This document shows, in pieces, positions 17,966-26,554 of a stretch of DNA of 64,000 bases. Numbering within the stretch: position 1 is the first letter of the stretch; each line of letters opens with the position of its first letter. Source of the DNA: Ruminococcus sp. AF41-9 (lineage in GTDB: Bacteria; Bacillota; Clostridia; Lachnospirales; Lachnospiraceae). The notes below the pieces were generated by a model that was not told where the DNA came from, searched no databases, and was given only the letters and a program-made list of their open reading frames with translations. The translations under genes were made by a program, and so were the position numbers. The stretch spans positions 46,725 through 110,724 of the forward strand of contig NZ_QUDO01000009.1 in assembly GCF_003477525.1 (NCBI RefSeq), written 5' to 3'.

Positions 17966-18030
17966 AGAAATTCAGATTCCGTGACAGCCAGAGTGCGGAA
18001 AGATATGGCTGGAGCAGAATCTGAATTTCT
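17966..18030. terminator. Long perfect hairpin before the ArsR gene
   Basis: AGAAATTCAGATTC and GAATCTGAATTTCT form a perfect 14-bp stem, with AGCCA/TGGCT inside the loop. It probably ends ATPase transcription, although the U-tract is short. Confidence 0.6.
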
Positions 18031-18073
18031 TATCTGACAATAAATTGCAGCAGGAAAGGAATAGGGTGAGAGT

Positions 18074-18436
18074 ATGGAAGAACGTAAAGAAGAAATTTGT
18101 GAAAGCTCCGAGATTCATGAAGATTTGCTGAAAATCGTAAATGAAACGCTGCCGGAAGAAACAGAACTTTATGATCTGGCAGAACTGTTCAAGGTTTTTG
18201 GCGATTCTACAAGAATTCGTATTTTATATGTGCTTTTTGAGGCAGAGGTATGCGTGTGTGATCTTGCAAAAGCACTGAATATGACACAGTCTGCAATTTC
18301 CCATCAGCTTAAAATCCTGAAGCAGAATAAACTGGTGAAAAACCGCAGAGAGGGAAAGTCCATTTTTTATTCGCTGGCAGATGATCATGTGCGGACGATC
18401 ATCAATCAGGGAAGAGAGCATATAGAGGAAGACTGA
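18074..18436 (+). CDS. ArsR-family metal-sensing repressor
   Basis: 120 residues. The winged helix contains EVCVCDLAKALNMTQSAISH, in which C-V-C lies in the position of the alpha-3 metal site of CadC/ArsR proteins, followed by the recognition helix SAISHQLKILKQ. The last helix DDHVRTIINQGREHIEE carries Asp/His and His/Glu pairs like the CzrA/SmtB alpha-5 zinc site. So both site types could exist. The likely target is the ATGA...TCAT palindrome at 15471-15486 before the HMA/ATPase pair. A purine-rich AGGAAAGGAA stretch lies about 14 bases before the start. Confidence 0.92.
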   Translation: MEERKEEICESSEIHEDLLKIVNETLPEETELYDLAELFKVFGDSTRIRILYVLFEAEVCVCDLAKALNMTQSAISHQLKILKQNKLVKNRREGKSIFYSLADDHVRTIINQGREHIEED

Positions 18437-18474
18437 AAGTTTACAGAGAAAAGAAATACTTAAAAAAGGAATCA

Positions 18475-18539
18475 CAGCCCTGCATTTTTGCTCTCATATC
18501 ATATTGATGAGGGAGATAAGAATGTGGGGCTGTTTTTTT
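18475..18539. terminator. Terminator between converging ArsR and Gx genes
   Basis: CAGCCC (18475-18480) and GGGCTG (18527-18532) close a long loop, followed by seven T. It overlaps the 3' end of the Gx gene on the other strand. Confidence 0.6.
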
Positions 18540-19021
18540 CAGAAGTGTACGCGCTTTAAAATTTCACTGGTCAGTCCGCCGATCACAACACCGGCCGACA
18601 CACCCGCGACAAGAAGTGCCGGAGCATACAAAAAGACACTGGAACTGTGCAGGATCAGCATGGCGATCACAAGCTGGCCGATATTGTGGGAAACACCTCC
18701 TGCAACACTGACTCCGATCAGGCTGAAAGAAGTCTTTTTCAGCATCAGGGTCATCACAGTCATGCTGAGTGCCGCACCCGCCAGGCTGTACAGGATACTG
18801 AAAAGATTCCCAAACATAAATCCGATTACCAGAATACGCACCAGAGAAACCAGCGCAGCTTCCTTAAAGGAATACTTTTTCAGGATAAAAAGCACCCCGA
18901 GATTGGCAAGCCCAAGCTTGATCCCCGGAATCCCTGCGAATACCGGAACCAGCGATTCTACATATCCAAGAATAATGGCAACTGCTGAAAAAAGCCCGAG
19001 ATAGGCTGTTTTTTGTTTCAT
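18539..19021 (-). CDS. Gx transporter-family membrane protein (heptaprenyl-diphosphate-synthase component I-like)
   Basis: 160 residues, four to five membrane helices, with AAAGGAG before the ATG. Conserved parts include LGYVESLVP, GIPGIKLGLANLGVLFIL, and SVAGGVSHNIGQL, all typical of the Gx family, which is related to ECF-type S components. Genes of this family often accompany FMN-binding proteins and ApbE, and that module begins on the other side of the 580-base gap. It may move a quinone, isoprenoid or flavin-related compound, but this is inference from neighbours. An operator-bearing divergent region lies upstream. Confidence 0.85.
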   Translation of the reverse strand: MKQKTAYLGLFSAVAIILGYVESLVPVFAGIPGIKLGLANLGVLFILKKYSFKEAALVSLVRILVIGFMFGNLFSILYSLAGAALSMTVMTLMLKKTSFSLIGVSVAGGVSHNIGQLVIAMLILHSSSVFLYAPALLVAGVSAGVVIGGLTSEILKRVHF

Positions 19022-19250
19022 AAATCAAAATCTCCTTTCGGAAAAAAATGTAAACCTGAAATAACAAATACAGATGTTTTGCTCTTTTAATGACAACATC
19101 CGCCTGATTATTCTAGCACAGAAAAAAATACACTGCAACCGAAAAGTTAGATAAAATTAACAACAGCCAGTTCCTTATTGAAAAAAATTACCTCTGAATC
19201 TGCAAAAAAAGAGTGGATTTTTCAGTCTGTTCATGATATCCTATGTTCAG

Positions 19251-19264
19251 TTAGCAAGGACTAA
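19251..19264. promoter_or_regulatory. DtxR-type operator in the Gx/surface-protein divergent gap
   Basis: TTAG-CAAGGA-CTAA is an exact match to the window's operator. It lies 230 bases before the Gx start (minus strand) and 340 before the surface-protein start. Confidence 0.65.
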
Positions 19265-19318
19265 TTGCTGACTGCATATCTAACAAATCCTAATATGAAT
19301 ATCTTTGGCAGAAGTCAC

Positions 19319-19380
19319 TCCCTTTTGGTAAAAAGTAAAATTCCCCTTTGGTAAAAGTAAATTCCCTTTGGCAAAAGAAT
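19319..19380. repeat. Three degenerate tandem repeats of about 21 bp
   Basis: Units TCCCTTTTGGTAAAAAGTAA, TTCCCCTTTGGTAAAAGTAA and TTCCCTTTGGCAAAAGAA follow head to tail with small length changes. They sit in the divergent region and their role is unknown. Confidence 0.6.
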
Positions 19381-19426
19381 TGTTATTGCTGTTATGTTTA
19401 CTATGGCATTAACAAGGTATTCCACT

Positions 19427-19467
19427 TTTATCAATATAATTAACTGATAATTAATTATATTGATAAA
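19427..19467. repeat. Long perfect palindrome (17-bp arms)
   Basis: TTTATCAATATAATTAA, seven bases, then its exact inverse TTAATTATATTGATAAA. There is no adjacent U-tract and the arms are pure AT-rich, so it looks more like a protein site than a terminator. It is 140 bases upstream of the surface-protein start. Confidence 0.6.
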
Positions 19468-19534
19468 AAATATCTGATAACAAATGAAAAAAGAATTGAT
19501 TTCATGAAAAAACTATGATATTCTTTAAAACAAG

Positions 19535-19548
19535 TTAACAGAGACTAA
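19535..19548 (+). promoter_or_regulatory. Near-match DtxR-type operator before the surface-protein gene
   Basis: TTAA-CAGAGA-CTAA differs by one base from the operator. It lies 57 bases before the ATG at 19606, inside the expected promoter region. Confidence 0.5.
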
Positions 19549-19605
19549 TTCTTACTGTTGAGGTTTTACTCAGGTAAGAAAAAAATTTAAAAGAGGAGAA
19601 CCCTT

Positions 19606-21585
19606 ATGACAAACAAAAAATTTATGAAGAAAATCGCACCTGTTGTGATGAGTGCAGCAGTAGTAATGTCCAGTATGCCGTATGCAGTTATGGCTGCTGA
19701 TTTCACAGACAGTGAAACAGTAACAGACAGTGCAGAAGTGATTTCAGATGAATTTGTTTCCGATGATGCACAGGAAGAATTTACAGCGCAGGAACCAGAA
19801 GAATTCATCACAGATTCTGCAACAGCAGAAACAAAACAGGGTGAGGCTTATGTCCTTATGAACATCCCTTATGACGATTTCTATAAGGCAGAGCTGAAAA
19901 ACAATGATGTAAAAGTAGATGCTTTTACATCCGCAACCAAAAACAAATCAAGAACAGCAGGTATGATGAATGGGAATTCCGCTTACCATGTAAATCCGGA
20001 TGGTTCTGACGTGACGGGTGTGACATTCCCTGTAAAAGTCAGTGATCTTTCCGCACTGAAAGATCAGAAACAGGTGACAGATTCTGATTCTGTGACGATT
20101 ACAGTTACGAACAGAGGACAGACCAGCAGTAATACTTACACAGGAAAAGACACTCTGATTGAAAACGCTTCCTATGCTTATTATATTTTAAGTGAAACCC
20201 CATCTTATTACAAAGAACTTACGGTAAATGCTGACGGAAGTTATTCTTTCTCAGCAATGAAAGGTGCAGAAATAAAAACAGTAACCATTGATGCTTCCCT
20301 GAAAACAGAGACAAGATATGGTGACTATGAACTGGACCTGAATAATGAGGCTTTCTCAGAAATCATTGATACAACTACAGACAAGATTTACGGAGTAACT
20401 GTAAATACTACAGACGGAACTAATTATGGTTTACGACATCTGGAAAATATCTGGCGAGGAAGCATGCTCTCCTGGGGTACCGGATATACCACAGAAGTTC
20501 ATGGATGCCCGGTTTCTTCCGAACATTACAAATCAATCATGGGCAAGACCATTGAAAGCGTAACCTATTATACAGATAAAGGAATGATTACATTTGATGT
20601 TCCGGATGTAAAGGTAGAGATTACTACAGGAATTAAAGCAACTGTAGCAGATATCATGGATACGGATTCTGAAGTAGCAGTAACTTTTGATCAGGCATTA
20701 CCATCAGATTTTCAGGCTCAGTATACAGTAGATGGAAAAGAAGCAGCATATGCAAATGGAAAACTTACAACAGGCAGTCTTGCACTTGGTGCTCACAAAG
20801 TAGTCATTACAGATATCAGTGGAACTTATGCACCGATCGTAACAGAATTTACTGTAAATACAGACAAACTTCCTGCTGCTTATAACATTGGAACAGGAAA
20901 AATTGTAGCAGCAGATGATGCGACAGCAGAAGATCTGGCAGCTTACATCAAGAGTATCAGCAAAGTAAAAGTTGGAGAGACAGAGTATGCTGCAAGTGGA
21001 AGAGGTGCTAAAGTAATTGTAAAAGAAGACGGCTCTCTTGACCTTACTGACCTTCAGGTAACCGAAGGAACTGTATTTGAAGTGACAGCAACCGGATATA
21101 AAAATAATCTTGTATTTACTTATGAAGAAGCAAAATTCAGTCTGGATGTTACAGAAAAAACTCTTTATGTCAAAGGAAAGGATACTGTTACTCTGAAAGC
21201 TGACACAAACCTGTCAGATAAGATCACATGGAGTTCCAGCAATAAAAAAGTTGCCACAGTCAACAGCAAAGGTGTGGTAACAGCCAAAGCGAAGGGAACT
21301 GCAGTGATCACCGCAATCTGTGGAGAATATAAAGCAACCTGCAAGGTAAGCGTAAAAACACCGACATTAAAACTTGCAAAAACTTCAGCAAGCATCAAAG
21401 TCGGAAAGAAAACAACGATCAAAGCAACTGCAACACCAACTGGTACTGTAAAATATACTTCATCCAACAAAAAGATTGCCACAGTATCTTCCAAAGGCGT
21501 TGTAACCGGAAAGAAAAAAGGAACTGCAAAGATCACAGTGACCTGCAATGGCGTAAGCAAAACCTTTAAAGTTACTGTAAAATAA
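19606..21585 (+). CDS. Secreted surface protein with Tp47-like N-domain and two Ig-like (Big_2) repeats
   Basis: 659 residues with AGAGGAG before the ATG. A signal peptide ends near AVMAADF (residue 29). The N-terminal domain starts VLMNIPYDDFYKAELKNN and has VDAFTSATKNKSR, a pattern I associate with the Treponema Tp47-type domain and which resembles the D-x-x-S-G-A-T flavin-attachment motif. Two bacterial Ig-like domains close the protein (about 515-585 and 586-659), each with the SSNKKVATVNSKGVVTAKAK pattern. The C-terminal Ig repeat is nearly the same as in the protein at 24570. No LPXTG anchor is seen. Operators upstream suggest iron control. Function is unknown. Confidence 0.7.
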   Translation: MTNKKFMKKIAPVVMSAAVVMSSMPYAVMAADFTDSETVTDSAEVISDEFVSDDAQEEFTAQEPEEFITDSATAETKQGEAYVLMNIPYDDFYKAELKNNDVKVDAFTSATKNKSRTAGMMNGNSAYHVNPDGSDVTGVTFPVKVSDLSALKDQKQVTDSDSVTITVTNRGQTSSNTYTGKDTLIENASYAYYILSETPSYYKELTVNADGSYSFSAMKGAEIKTVTIDASLKTETRYGDYELDLNNEAFSEIIDTTTDKIYGVTVNTTDGTNYGLRHLENIWRGSMLSWGTGYTTEVHGCPVSSEHYKSIMGKTIESVTYYTDKGMITFDVPDVKVEITTGIKATVADIMDTDSEVAVTFDQALPSDFQAQYTVDGKEAAYANGKLTTGSLALGAHKVVITDISGTYAPIVTEFTVNTDKLPAAYNIGTGKIVAADDATAEDLAAYIKSISKVKVGETEYAASGRGAKVIVKEDGSLDLTDLQVTEGTVFEVTATGYKNNLVFTYEEAKFSLDVTEKTLYVKGKDTVTLKADTNLSDKITWSSSNKKVATVNSKGVVTAKAKGTAVITAICGEYKATCKVSVKTPTLKLAKTSASIKVGKKTTIKATATPTGTVKYTSSNKKIATVSSKGVVTGKKKGTAKITVTCNGVSKTFKVTVK

Positions 21586-21623
21586 GTAACAACTAAAAAG
21601 TGGCTGAAAAGTAACTGATAACG

Positions 21624-21658
21624 AAAATCCCGGAACGATCACTTGGTTCCGGGATTTT
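21624..21658 (+). terminator. Terminator after the first surface protein
   Basis: AAAATCCCGGAAC and GTTCCGGGATTTT form a 13-bp stem with a 9-base loop, followed by a mixed C/T tail. Confidence 0.75.
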
Positions 21659-21797
21659 CCGGCTTTATCATGAATGAAAAGGTAAATATGATATTTTACC
21701 AAAAATCAGTACAGATTTTTCTTAATGAGAAAAAAAGGACATTAACACTCTGCGTAAAGGATAGAATTTTTCAGAGAAAAATGATACACTTTCTAAG

Positions 21798-21811
21798 TTA
21801 GTTGTGGTTAA
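21798..21811 (+). promoter_or_regulatory. Near-match DtxR-type operator before the FMN-protein operon
   Basis: TTAG-TTGTGG-TTAA is one base off the operator and lies 56 bases before the GTG at 21868. It is preceded by a further half-site (CTAAG). Confidence 0.45.
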
Positions 21812-21867
21812 TACAGACATTTTTCCACACAAATTGAAAATAAAGAGAGCGAAGGAGAGGAAAAAAC

Positions 21868-22485
21868 GTGAATAATCAAAACTTTTATCTGCGTCTGGTC
21901 GCACTTTTGCTGATTATCATGTCCGTATTTTTTTATAATGGCACAGTGAAAGACAAAGAACAGGAACAGAACATCGCAGATCTTACTGCAAAAGTAGAGA
22001 GCCTCGAAGAACAGCAGGATCAGATTCTGACAGCGATTCAGGAGACATATGAAGAACAGAAGGCAGCAGCAGAAAATAAAGCAGCTTCTGACACATCTGA
22101 TGCTGATTCCCAAGAGAAGTCTGGCGACAGCAAAGAAGATGCTGATCAGGCAGATTCTGAAGCAGAAGGAACAGAAGAATCAGGAGAAACTTATTCTGAC
22201 GATTCCGACAATTTCTATAAAAATGGAACATACGAAGGTTCCGGAACCGGATATGGCGGAACCATCACAGTACAGGTGACAATGGAAGATGATACCATCA
22301 CAGCAGTCAGTGTTGTCAGCGCACCAGGAGAGGACAGCGCCTACCTTTCACAGGGCGAAAATGTCATCAGCAGTATTCTCAGTGAACAGAGCACAGATGT
22401 AGATACCATTTCCGGAGCTACCTTCAGTTCTACCGGTATTCTGGAAGCGGTCAATGATGCATTGTCAAAGGCGGAAAACGAATGA
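21868..22485 (+). CDS. Membrane-anchored FMN-binding domain protein
   Basis: 205 residues from a GTG preceded by GAAGGAGAGG. One membrane helix (residues 6-24) is followed by a coiled coil, an acidic Ser/Glu/Asp linker (about 70-115) and an FMN_bind domain beginning GTYEGSGTGYGGTITVQVT. The flavinylation motif is DTISGATFSSTGI, where the Thr of SGAT receives FMN through a phosphoester bond made by ApbE. The domain therefore works outside the membrane. The stop overlaps the start of the iron-sulfur membrane protein by four bases (ATGA), and apbE follows, so the three form one electron-transfer operon. Confidence 0.93.
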   Translation: MNNQNFYLRLVALLLIIMSVFFYNGTVKDKEQEQNIADLTAKVESLEEQQDQILTAIQETYEEQKAAAENKAASDTSDADSQEKSGDSKEDADQADSEAEGTEESGETYSDDSDNFYKNGTYEGSGTGYGGTITVQVTMEDDTITAVSVVSAPGEDSAYLSQGENVISSILSEQSTDVDTISGATFSSTGILEAVNDALSKAENE

Positions 22486-23303
22486 AAAAAAGACAGAGAA
22501 AAGTGTGGCTGATCCGTGCCGCCATACAGTTACTATTCTTTATTGCAGCACCCTCCCTGTTCTCCACTGCATTTGCAGGAGTGAAATCTGTCTTTCTTGC
22601 AATTGGCGGGGGACAGAGCGTAACCTGGAACTCGTTTCTTGATATCACAGCACTTCTGCTGGTCATTACTGTTTTGTTCGGCCGTCATTTCTGCGGTTAT
22701 GCCTGCGCGTTCGGTTCTCTGGGAGATGCCCTGTACGAACTGGTGGCTTTTATCCGGGCAAAATGTTTTCATAAGAAAAAGAAACTGGGGTACTCTGAAG
22801 AACTGGTACATAAACTTCAGAAAGTCAAATATGTGGTACTGGCATTCCTGCTTCTTTCCTGTGTAGGCGGATTTTACTCAAAATTACAGGGAATGAGCCC
22901 ATGGGATGTATTTTCCATGCTTACCACAGGCAAACTGCCGAAATCCACCTATCTGGTGGGAACGATCCTGTTGGTACTGATCATGATCGGAATGTGTACA
23001 CAGGAGAGATTTTTCTGTCAGTTTCTCTGCCCGATGGGAGCGATCTTTGCAATCATGCCGATCCTTCCGGGAGCACTTTTTAAAAGAAACAGACCGAAAT
23101 GCGCGCCGAAATGTACTCTCTGTAAGAAGAGATGCCCGGCCCATCTGGACATTGACGGCGACACGGTTCATTCTGGTGAGTGTATCTGTTGTCATGCCTG
23201 TGCAGCCACCTGTCCGAGACAGAATATTTGTCTGGGCGGTGTAACTGGATCAGAAACAGAGAAAAATATTAACAAAACTAACTTATTGAGAAAATTTGAT
23301 TAG
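22482..23303 (+). CDS. NapH/NosR-like membrane protein with two [4Fe-4S] clusters
   Basis: 273 residues with about five membrane helices. Two C-x3-C-type membrane motifs, GRHFCGYACAFGSLGD (near residue 70) and RFFCQFLCPMGAIF (near 175), are typical of the NapH/NosR/RdxA family. A C-terminal ferredoxin-like part carries CAPKCTLCKKRCP and CICCHACAATCP, enough Cys for two cubane clusters. It should pass electrons from a membrane or quinol donor to the flavinylated domain outside. It overlaps the FMN-protein gene by four bases. Its TAG stop forms part of the operator at 23300. Confidence 0.9.
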   Translation: MKKRQRKVWLIRAAIQLLFFIAAPSLFSTAFAGVKSVFLAIGGGQSVTWNSFLDITALLLVITVLFGRHFCGYACAFGSLGDALYELVAFIRAKCFHKKKKLGYSEELVHKLQKVKYVVLAFLLLSCVGGFYSKLQGMSPWDVFSMLTTGKLPKSTYLVGTILLVLIMIGMCTQERFFCQFLCPMGAIFAIMPILPGALFKRNRPKCAPKCTLCKKRCPAHLDIDGDTVHSGECICCHACAATCPRQNICLGGVTGSETEKNINKTNLLRKFD

Positions 23304-23313
23304 TAAGGACTAA
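23300..23313 (+). promoter_or_regulatory. DtxR-type operator overlapping the stop of the iron-sulfur gene
   Basis: TTAG-TAAGGA-CTAA, exact. The TAG stop codon lies inside the first arm. With the site at 23360 it frames the region where an apbE promoter would sit. Confidence 0.65.
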
Positions 23314-23359
23314 CTATTGGGGTAGACACAAGAAAAATGCAGTGGTATAGTTTACTAAG

Positions 23360-23373
23360 TTAGTTGAATCTAA
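23360..23373 (+). promoter_or_regulatory. DtxR-type operator before apbE
   Basis: TTAG-TTGAAT-CTAA, exact, ending 37 bases before the ApbE ATG. Confidence 0.65.
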
Positions 23374-23410
23374 TAGATTTTAACAGATTTCGAGATTAAT
23401 GGAGATATAT

Positions 23411-24457
23411 ATGATAAAAAAGAAATCTTTCACAGTCAGTATGCTTCTGGCAGTGGCCGTCTTTGCATCGACCGGTACGGCAGTCTGGGGAAACACTGAG
23501 GATTCTGAGGTTTCTACCTATACAAAGACAGATTTTGCCATGGATACTGTAGTGTCCGAAACACTTTATACAACAGGTGAGGACATTACCGCAGATGTGA
23601 TCCAGGCATTAAAAGATATTGAGGATAACCTGATTTCCTGGACAAAGGAAAGTTCACAGATCTATCAGATCAATCAGAATGCAGGAAGCAGCGTGACAGT
23701 CTCAGATGAGACAGCAGGTTACTTAAAGCAGGTTCTGGAGCTTTCGAAGGCTTCTGGCGGAGCTATGGATCCAACAATGGGGCAGGTGATCCGCCTGTGG
23801 GATATTGACGGAGAAAATCCTCACATCCCGGAGGAAGAGAAACTGAATTCCCTTCTGGAAAACGTAGGATACCAGAAAGTAACTCTGGATGGAGATAAAG
23901 TGACCATGCCGGAAGGCGTGACACTGGATCTGGGCGCAGCAGGAAAAGGAATCGGATGTGATGCGGCGAAAAAGGTTCTGGAAGAGAATCAGGAAGTATC
24001 CGCTGCAATCGTAAATCTGGGCGGCAGCAGTGTTATGAGCTATGGAACGAAACCGGACGGCTCTTCCTGGCAGGTGGCTGTGACAGACCCGAGAGACACT
24101 GAAGGGGATTATCTCGGAGTAGTGTCTTTAAATGGTACAGAGTTTTTGTCTACTTCCGGTGATTACGAGAAGTATTTTATAGAAGACGGTGTTCGTTACC
24201 ATCACATTCTGGACCCTTCCACCGGATATCCGGCAAGAAGCGGTCTGACTTCCGTGACGGTTGTCTGTGAGGACGGTCTGGATGCAGATGGACTTTCCAC
24301 GGCATGCTTTGTGCTGGGAAAAGAAAAAGCCGAAAAGCTTCTGGAGAGTTACGATGCGGACGGACTCTTCGTAGACGATTCCGGTCATGTCTGGATGACA
24401 GACGGCATGAAAGAACGATTCCAGTTACTGAAAGATTCGTATTCGGTCAGTGAATAG
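23411..24457 (+). CDS. apbE: FAD:protein FMN transferase ApbE
   Basis: 348 residues. The ATG at 23411 has GGAG six bases upstream; the ATG at 23399 has none. A signal peptide (residues 1-27, no lipobox Cys) exports it. Family motifs are TDFAMDTVVS, GAMDPTMGQVIRLW, LDLGAAGKGIGCD, IVNLGGSSV, HHILDPSTGYPA and DADGLSTACFVLG, the last holding the Mg/FAD-binding Asp and Thr. The enzyme transfers FMN to the Thr in D-x-x-S-G-A-T motifs. Four such sites occur in the two FMN-binding proteins of this locus. Two operators precede the gene. Confidence 0.95.
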   Translation: MIKKKSFTVSMLLAVAVFASTGTAVWGNTEDSEVSTYTKTDFAMDTVVSETLYTTGEDITADVIQALKDIEDNLISWTKESSQIYQINQNAGSSVTVSDETAGYLKQVLELSKASGGAMDPTMGQVIRLWDIDGENPHIPEEEKLNSLLENVGYQKVTLDGDKVTMPEGVTLDLGAAGKGIGCDAAKKVLEENQEVSAAIVNLGGSSVMSYGTKPDGSSWQVAVTDPRDTEGDYLGVVSLNGTEFLSTSGDYEKYFIEDGVRYHHILDPSTGYPARSGLTSVTVVCEDGLDADGLSTACFVLGKEKAEKLLESYDADGLFVDDSGHVWMTDGMKERFQLLKDSYSVSE

Positions 24458-24478
24458 TTTCACTTTATAAAAGTTGGC

Positions 24479-24525
24479 AACTGTCTGACATTTTTGCTGA
24501 AAAAGTAGTGAAACACCAGACAGTT
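24479..24525 (+). terminator. Hairpin after apbE
   Basis: AACTGTCTG pairs perfectly with CAGACAGTT around a 29-base loop. The U-tract is missing, so it may be an mRNA end structure or part of the next gene's leader. Confidence 0.45.
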
Positions 24526-24569
24526 ACAAATAGATTCATATTAATTCATATTCAGGAGGATTTTAAGGT

Positions 24570-26441
24570 ATGCGCAAAGGAAATTTAATCAAATTAGCAG
24601 CACCGGCAATCTTAAGTGCAGCAATGATGGTATCTGGATTACCGGTTGGAGTTATGGCTGCAGATTTTACTGAGGGTTCTGTTGTAGAAGCTTCCGCTGA
24701 TGAGTTTACAACAACAGAAGACGATTTTGGAAGCGATGAGGCAACACCATTTGTTGACGAAGATCAGGCAGCAGAAGATGAATTTGCAGCAACAGCAGCA
24801 GAAGAAAGCTATAAATATGTTTATGCTGGTCTGTCATGGGAACAGTTCTGGGCATCTGAGGGTGTTTACAATGCAACAAATACAGATGCAAATGCGGAAA
24901 CAGATGCAAAAGGTGAACTGGACAAAGGTGGATTTGATACAGTTACAAGAGCAACGGCAAATCACGGACTTCACAGAGGAAGTTTCCAGTGTATAGCAAC
25001 AATCTATGACGAAAATGGCGGAACTTACCAGATTTCCCACTGGACAGACGGTGGAAAGACAATTGTTCTGACAGATGGCTCTACAGTTGCGTTTGAAAGA
25101 GGAACTATCACAAAAGCTGACGGAACTTCTGTCATGATGGAGCATTATGAAATATATGGTATGAAATATATTCCGGTTGCTGTAAAAGCAGAAGACTATG
25201 ATGCATTTAAACAGCAGTACAGCGTTGTGGAAACCGGTGGCACAGTTGTCGGTGGATACGGTGAGCAGAGACTTGTGGAATACAGCAAAACAGCAGAAGT
25301 AACCGCAGACACCAATGGTCTGAAAACAGCAGTGAAAAATGCAGACGGTACATTCTCTTTTGAAGCCAGAAAAACAGGAAGCGGTTCCGGAATTCAGGGT
25401 GAAGCACAGAAAACAGTTTCTGATGTAACTGTAGGTCTGACAGCAGCAGAAAAAGCAGAATCTTATGGCGCATTCATCAGAGCTGACATCAATGGAAACT
25501 ACGGTGATCTTGGTTCCAATATGTATGCAGTAAAATGGACATACTATGGAAACTCTGACACTCCACTTGCTACTTATGGAACAAAATTTGCAGCAGATAA
25601 CTGGATGCACAAATCTATGGGTATTCAGCTTGGTCTGACAGATTCTTATCGTTGTCAGCTTCCGGCAGGAACAGATGGAACAGGTAAATGGGTAATCACT
25701 GTTTACGCAATGGGTTATGCAGATTACAGTTTTGAAGTAAATGCGACAGAAGAAAATATCGTAAAATCCGGAGAAACAGAGATTTCTACAGATGCATTAC
25801 AGGCAGCAATCGAAAAAGCTGAAACATTAAAAGAAGAAGATTACACAAAAGAATCCTGGTCAGCATTCCAGATGGAACTTGACGAAGCAAAAGAAGAAAT
25901 CGCAGCTCCACATTCACAGGCAGCAGTAGATGAAGCACTTTCCCATCTGACAGCAGCAATGGACAGCCTCGTAGAAGCTGAAAAAACAACAGTAACATTT
26001 GCAAAAACAAGTGTAACTCTTTACAAAGGAAAAACAGCAACTCAGACAGCAACAGTAACAGGTTCTGATGCAGCGGTAGTTTATACATCCAGCAATACAA
26101 AAGTTGCCACTGTAAATAAATCAACCGGCAAAGTAACTGCGAAAGCAGCAGGTAAAGCAGTGATCACAGCTAAATGCGGAGATGTAACAGCTAAGTACAC
26201 AGTAAATGTAAAAAATCCAACACTGAAACTGTCAAAGACATCTGCATCTGTAAAAGTTGGTAAAACAACAAAGATCACAGCAAAAGCAACTCCATCCGGA
26301 AAAGTTACGTACAAATCCAGCAACAAGAAAGTTGCAACTGTATCCTCCAAGGGTGTTGTAAAAGGCATCAAGAAAGGTACAGCTAAGATCACAGTAACAT
26401 GCAATGGTGTATCCAAAACCTTCAAAGTAACTGTAAAATAA
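24570..26441 (+). CDS. Secreted surface protein with Tp47-like N-domain, helical module and two Ig-like repeats
   Basis: 623 residues with CAGGAGG before the ATG. A signal peptide ends near VMAADF. The N-domain shares AGLSWEQFWASEG and FDTVTRATANHG with the protein at 19606, so the two are paralogues. A helical FIVAR-like stretch (ALQAAIEKAETLKEEDYTKE to SHLTAAMDSLVEAEK) lies at about 408-470, followed by two Big_2 Ig-like domains ending in GVSKTFKVTVK. No sortase motif is visible. The place between apbE and the triple FMN protein suggests a surface partner of the flavin system, perhaps binding the terminal acceptor, which is inference. Confidence 0.7.
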   Translation: MRKGNLIKLAAPAILSAAMMVSGLPVGVMAADFTEGSVVEASADEFTTTEDDFGSDEATPFVDEDQAAEDEFAATAAEESYKYVYAGLSWEQFWASEGVYNATNTDANAETDAKGELDKGGFDTVTRATANHGLHRGSFQCIATIYDENGGTYQISHWTDGGKTIVLTDGSTVAFERGTITKADGTSVMMEHYEIYGMKYIPVAVKAEDYDAFKQQYSVVETGGTVVGGYGEQRLVEYSKTAEVTADTNGLKTAVKNADGTFSFEARKTGSGSGIQGEAQKTVSDVTVGLTAAEKAESYGAFIRADINGNYGDLGSNMYAVKWTYYGNSDTPLATYGTKFAADNWMHKSMGIQLGLTDSYRCQLPAGTDGTGKWVITVYAMGYADYSFEVNATEENIVKSGETEISTDALQAAIEKAETLKEEDYTKESWSAFQMELDEAKEEIAAPHSQAAVDEALSHLTAAMDSLVEAEKTTVTFAKTSVTLYKGKTATQTATVTGSDAAVVYTSSNTKVATVNKSTGKVTAKAAGKAVITAKCGDVTAKYTVNVKNPTLKLSKTSASVKVGKTTKITAKATPSGKVTYKSSNKKVATVSSKGVVKGIKKGTAKITVTCNGVSKTFKVTVK

Positions 26442-26471
26442 TCTGATCTTAAGATAACCGGCAAAAGCTGA

Positions 26472-26520
26472 GAAAAGAAATCCTGTATCTGCCCTTGCAG
26501 ACGATGCAGGGTTTCTTTTC
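26472..26520 (+). terminator. Terminator after the second surface protein
   Basis: GAAAAGAAATCCTG pairs with CAGGGTTTCTTTTC (one bulge). The A-rich and T-rich arms make it work as a U-tailed terminator. Confidence 0.7.
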
Positions 26521-26554
26521 GACTGTATTTTTAAGATAAGGAGAACGAAATTCA

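Noticed and set aside
19319..19380. CRISPR array
   Set aside because: Units are about 21 bp with no spacers, and no Cas gene is near.
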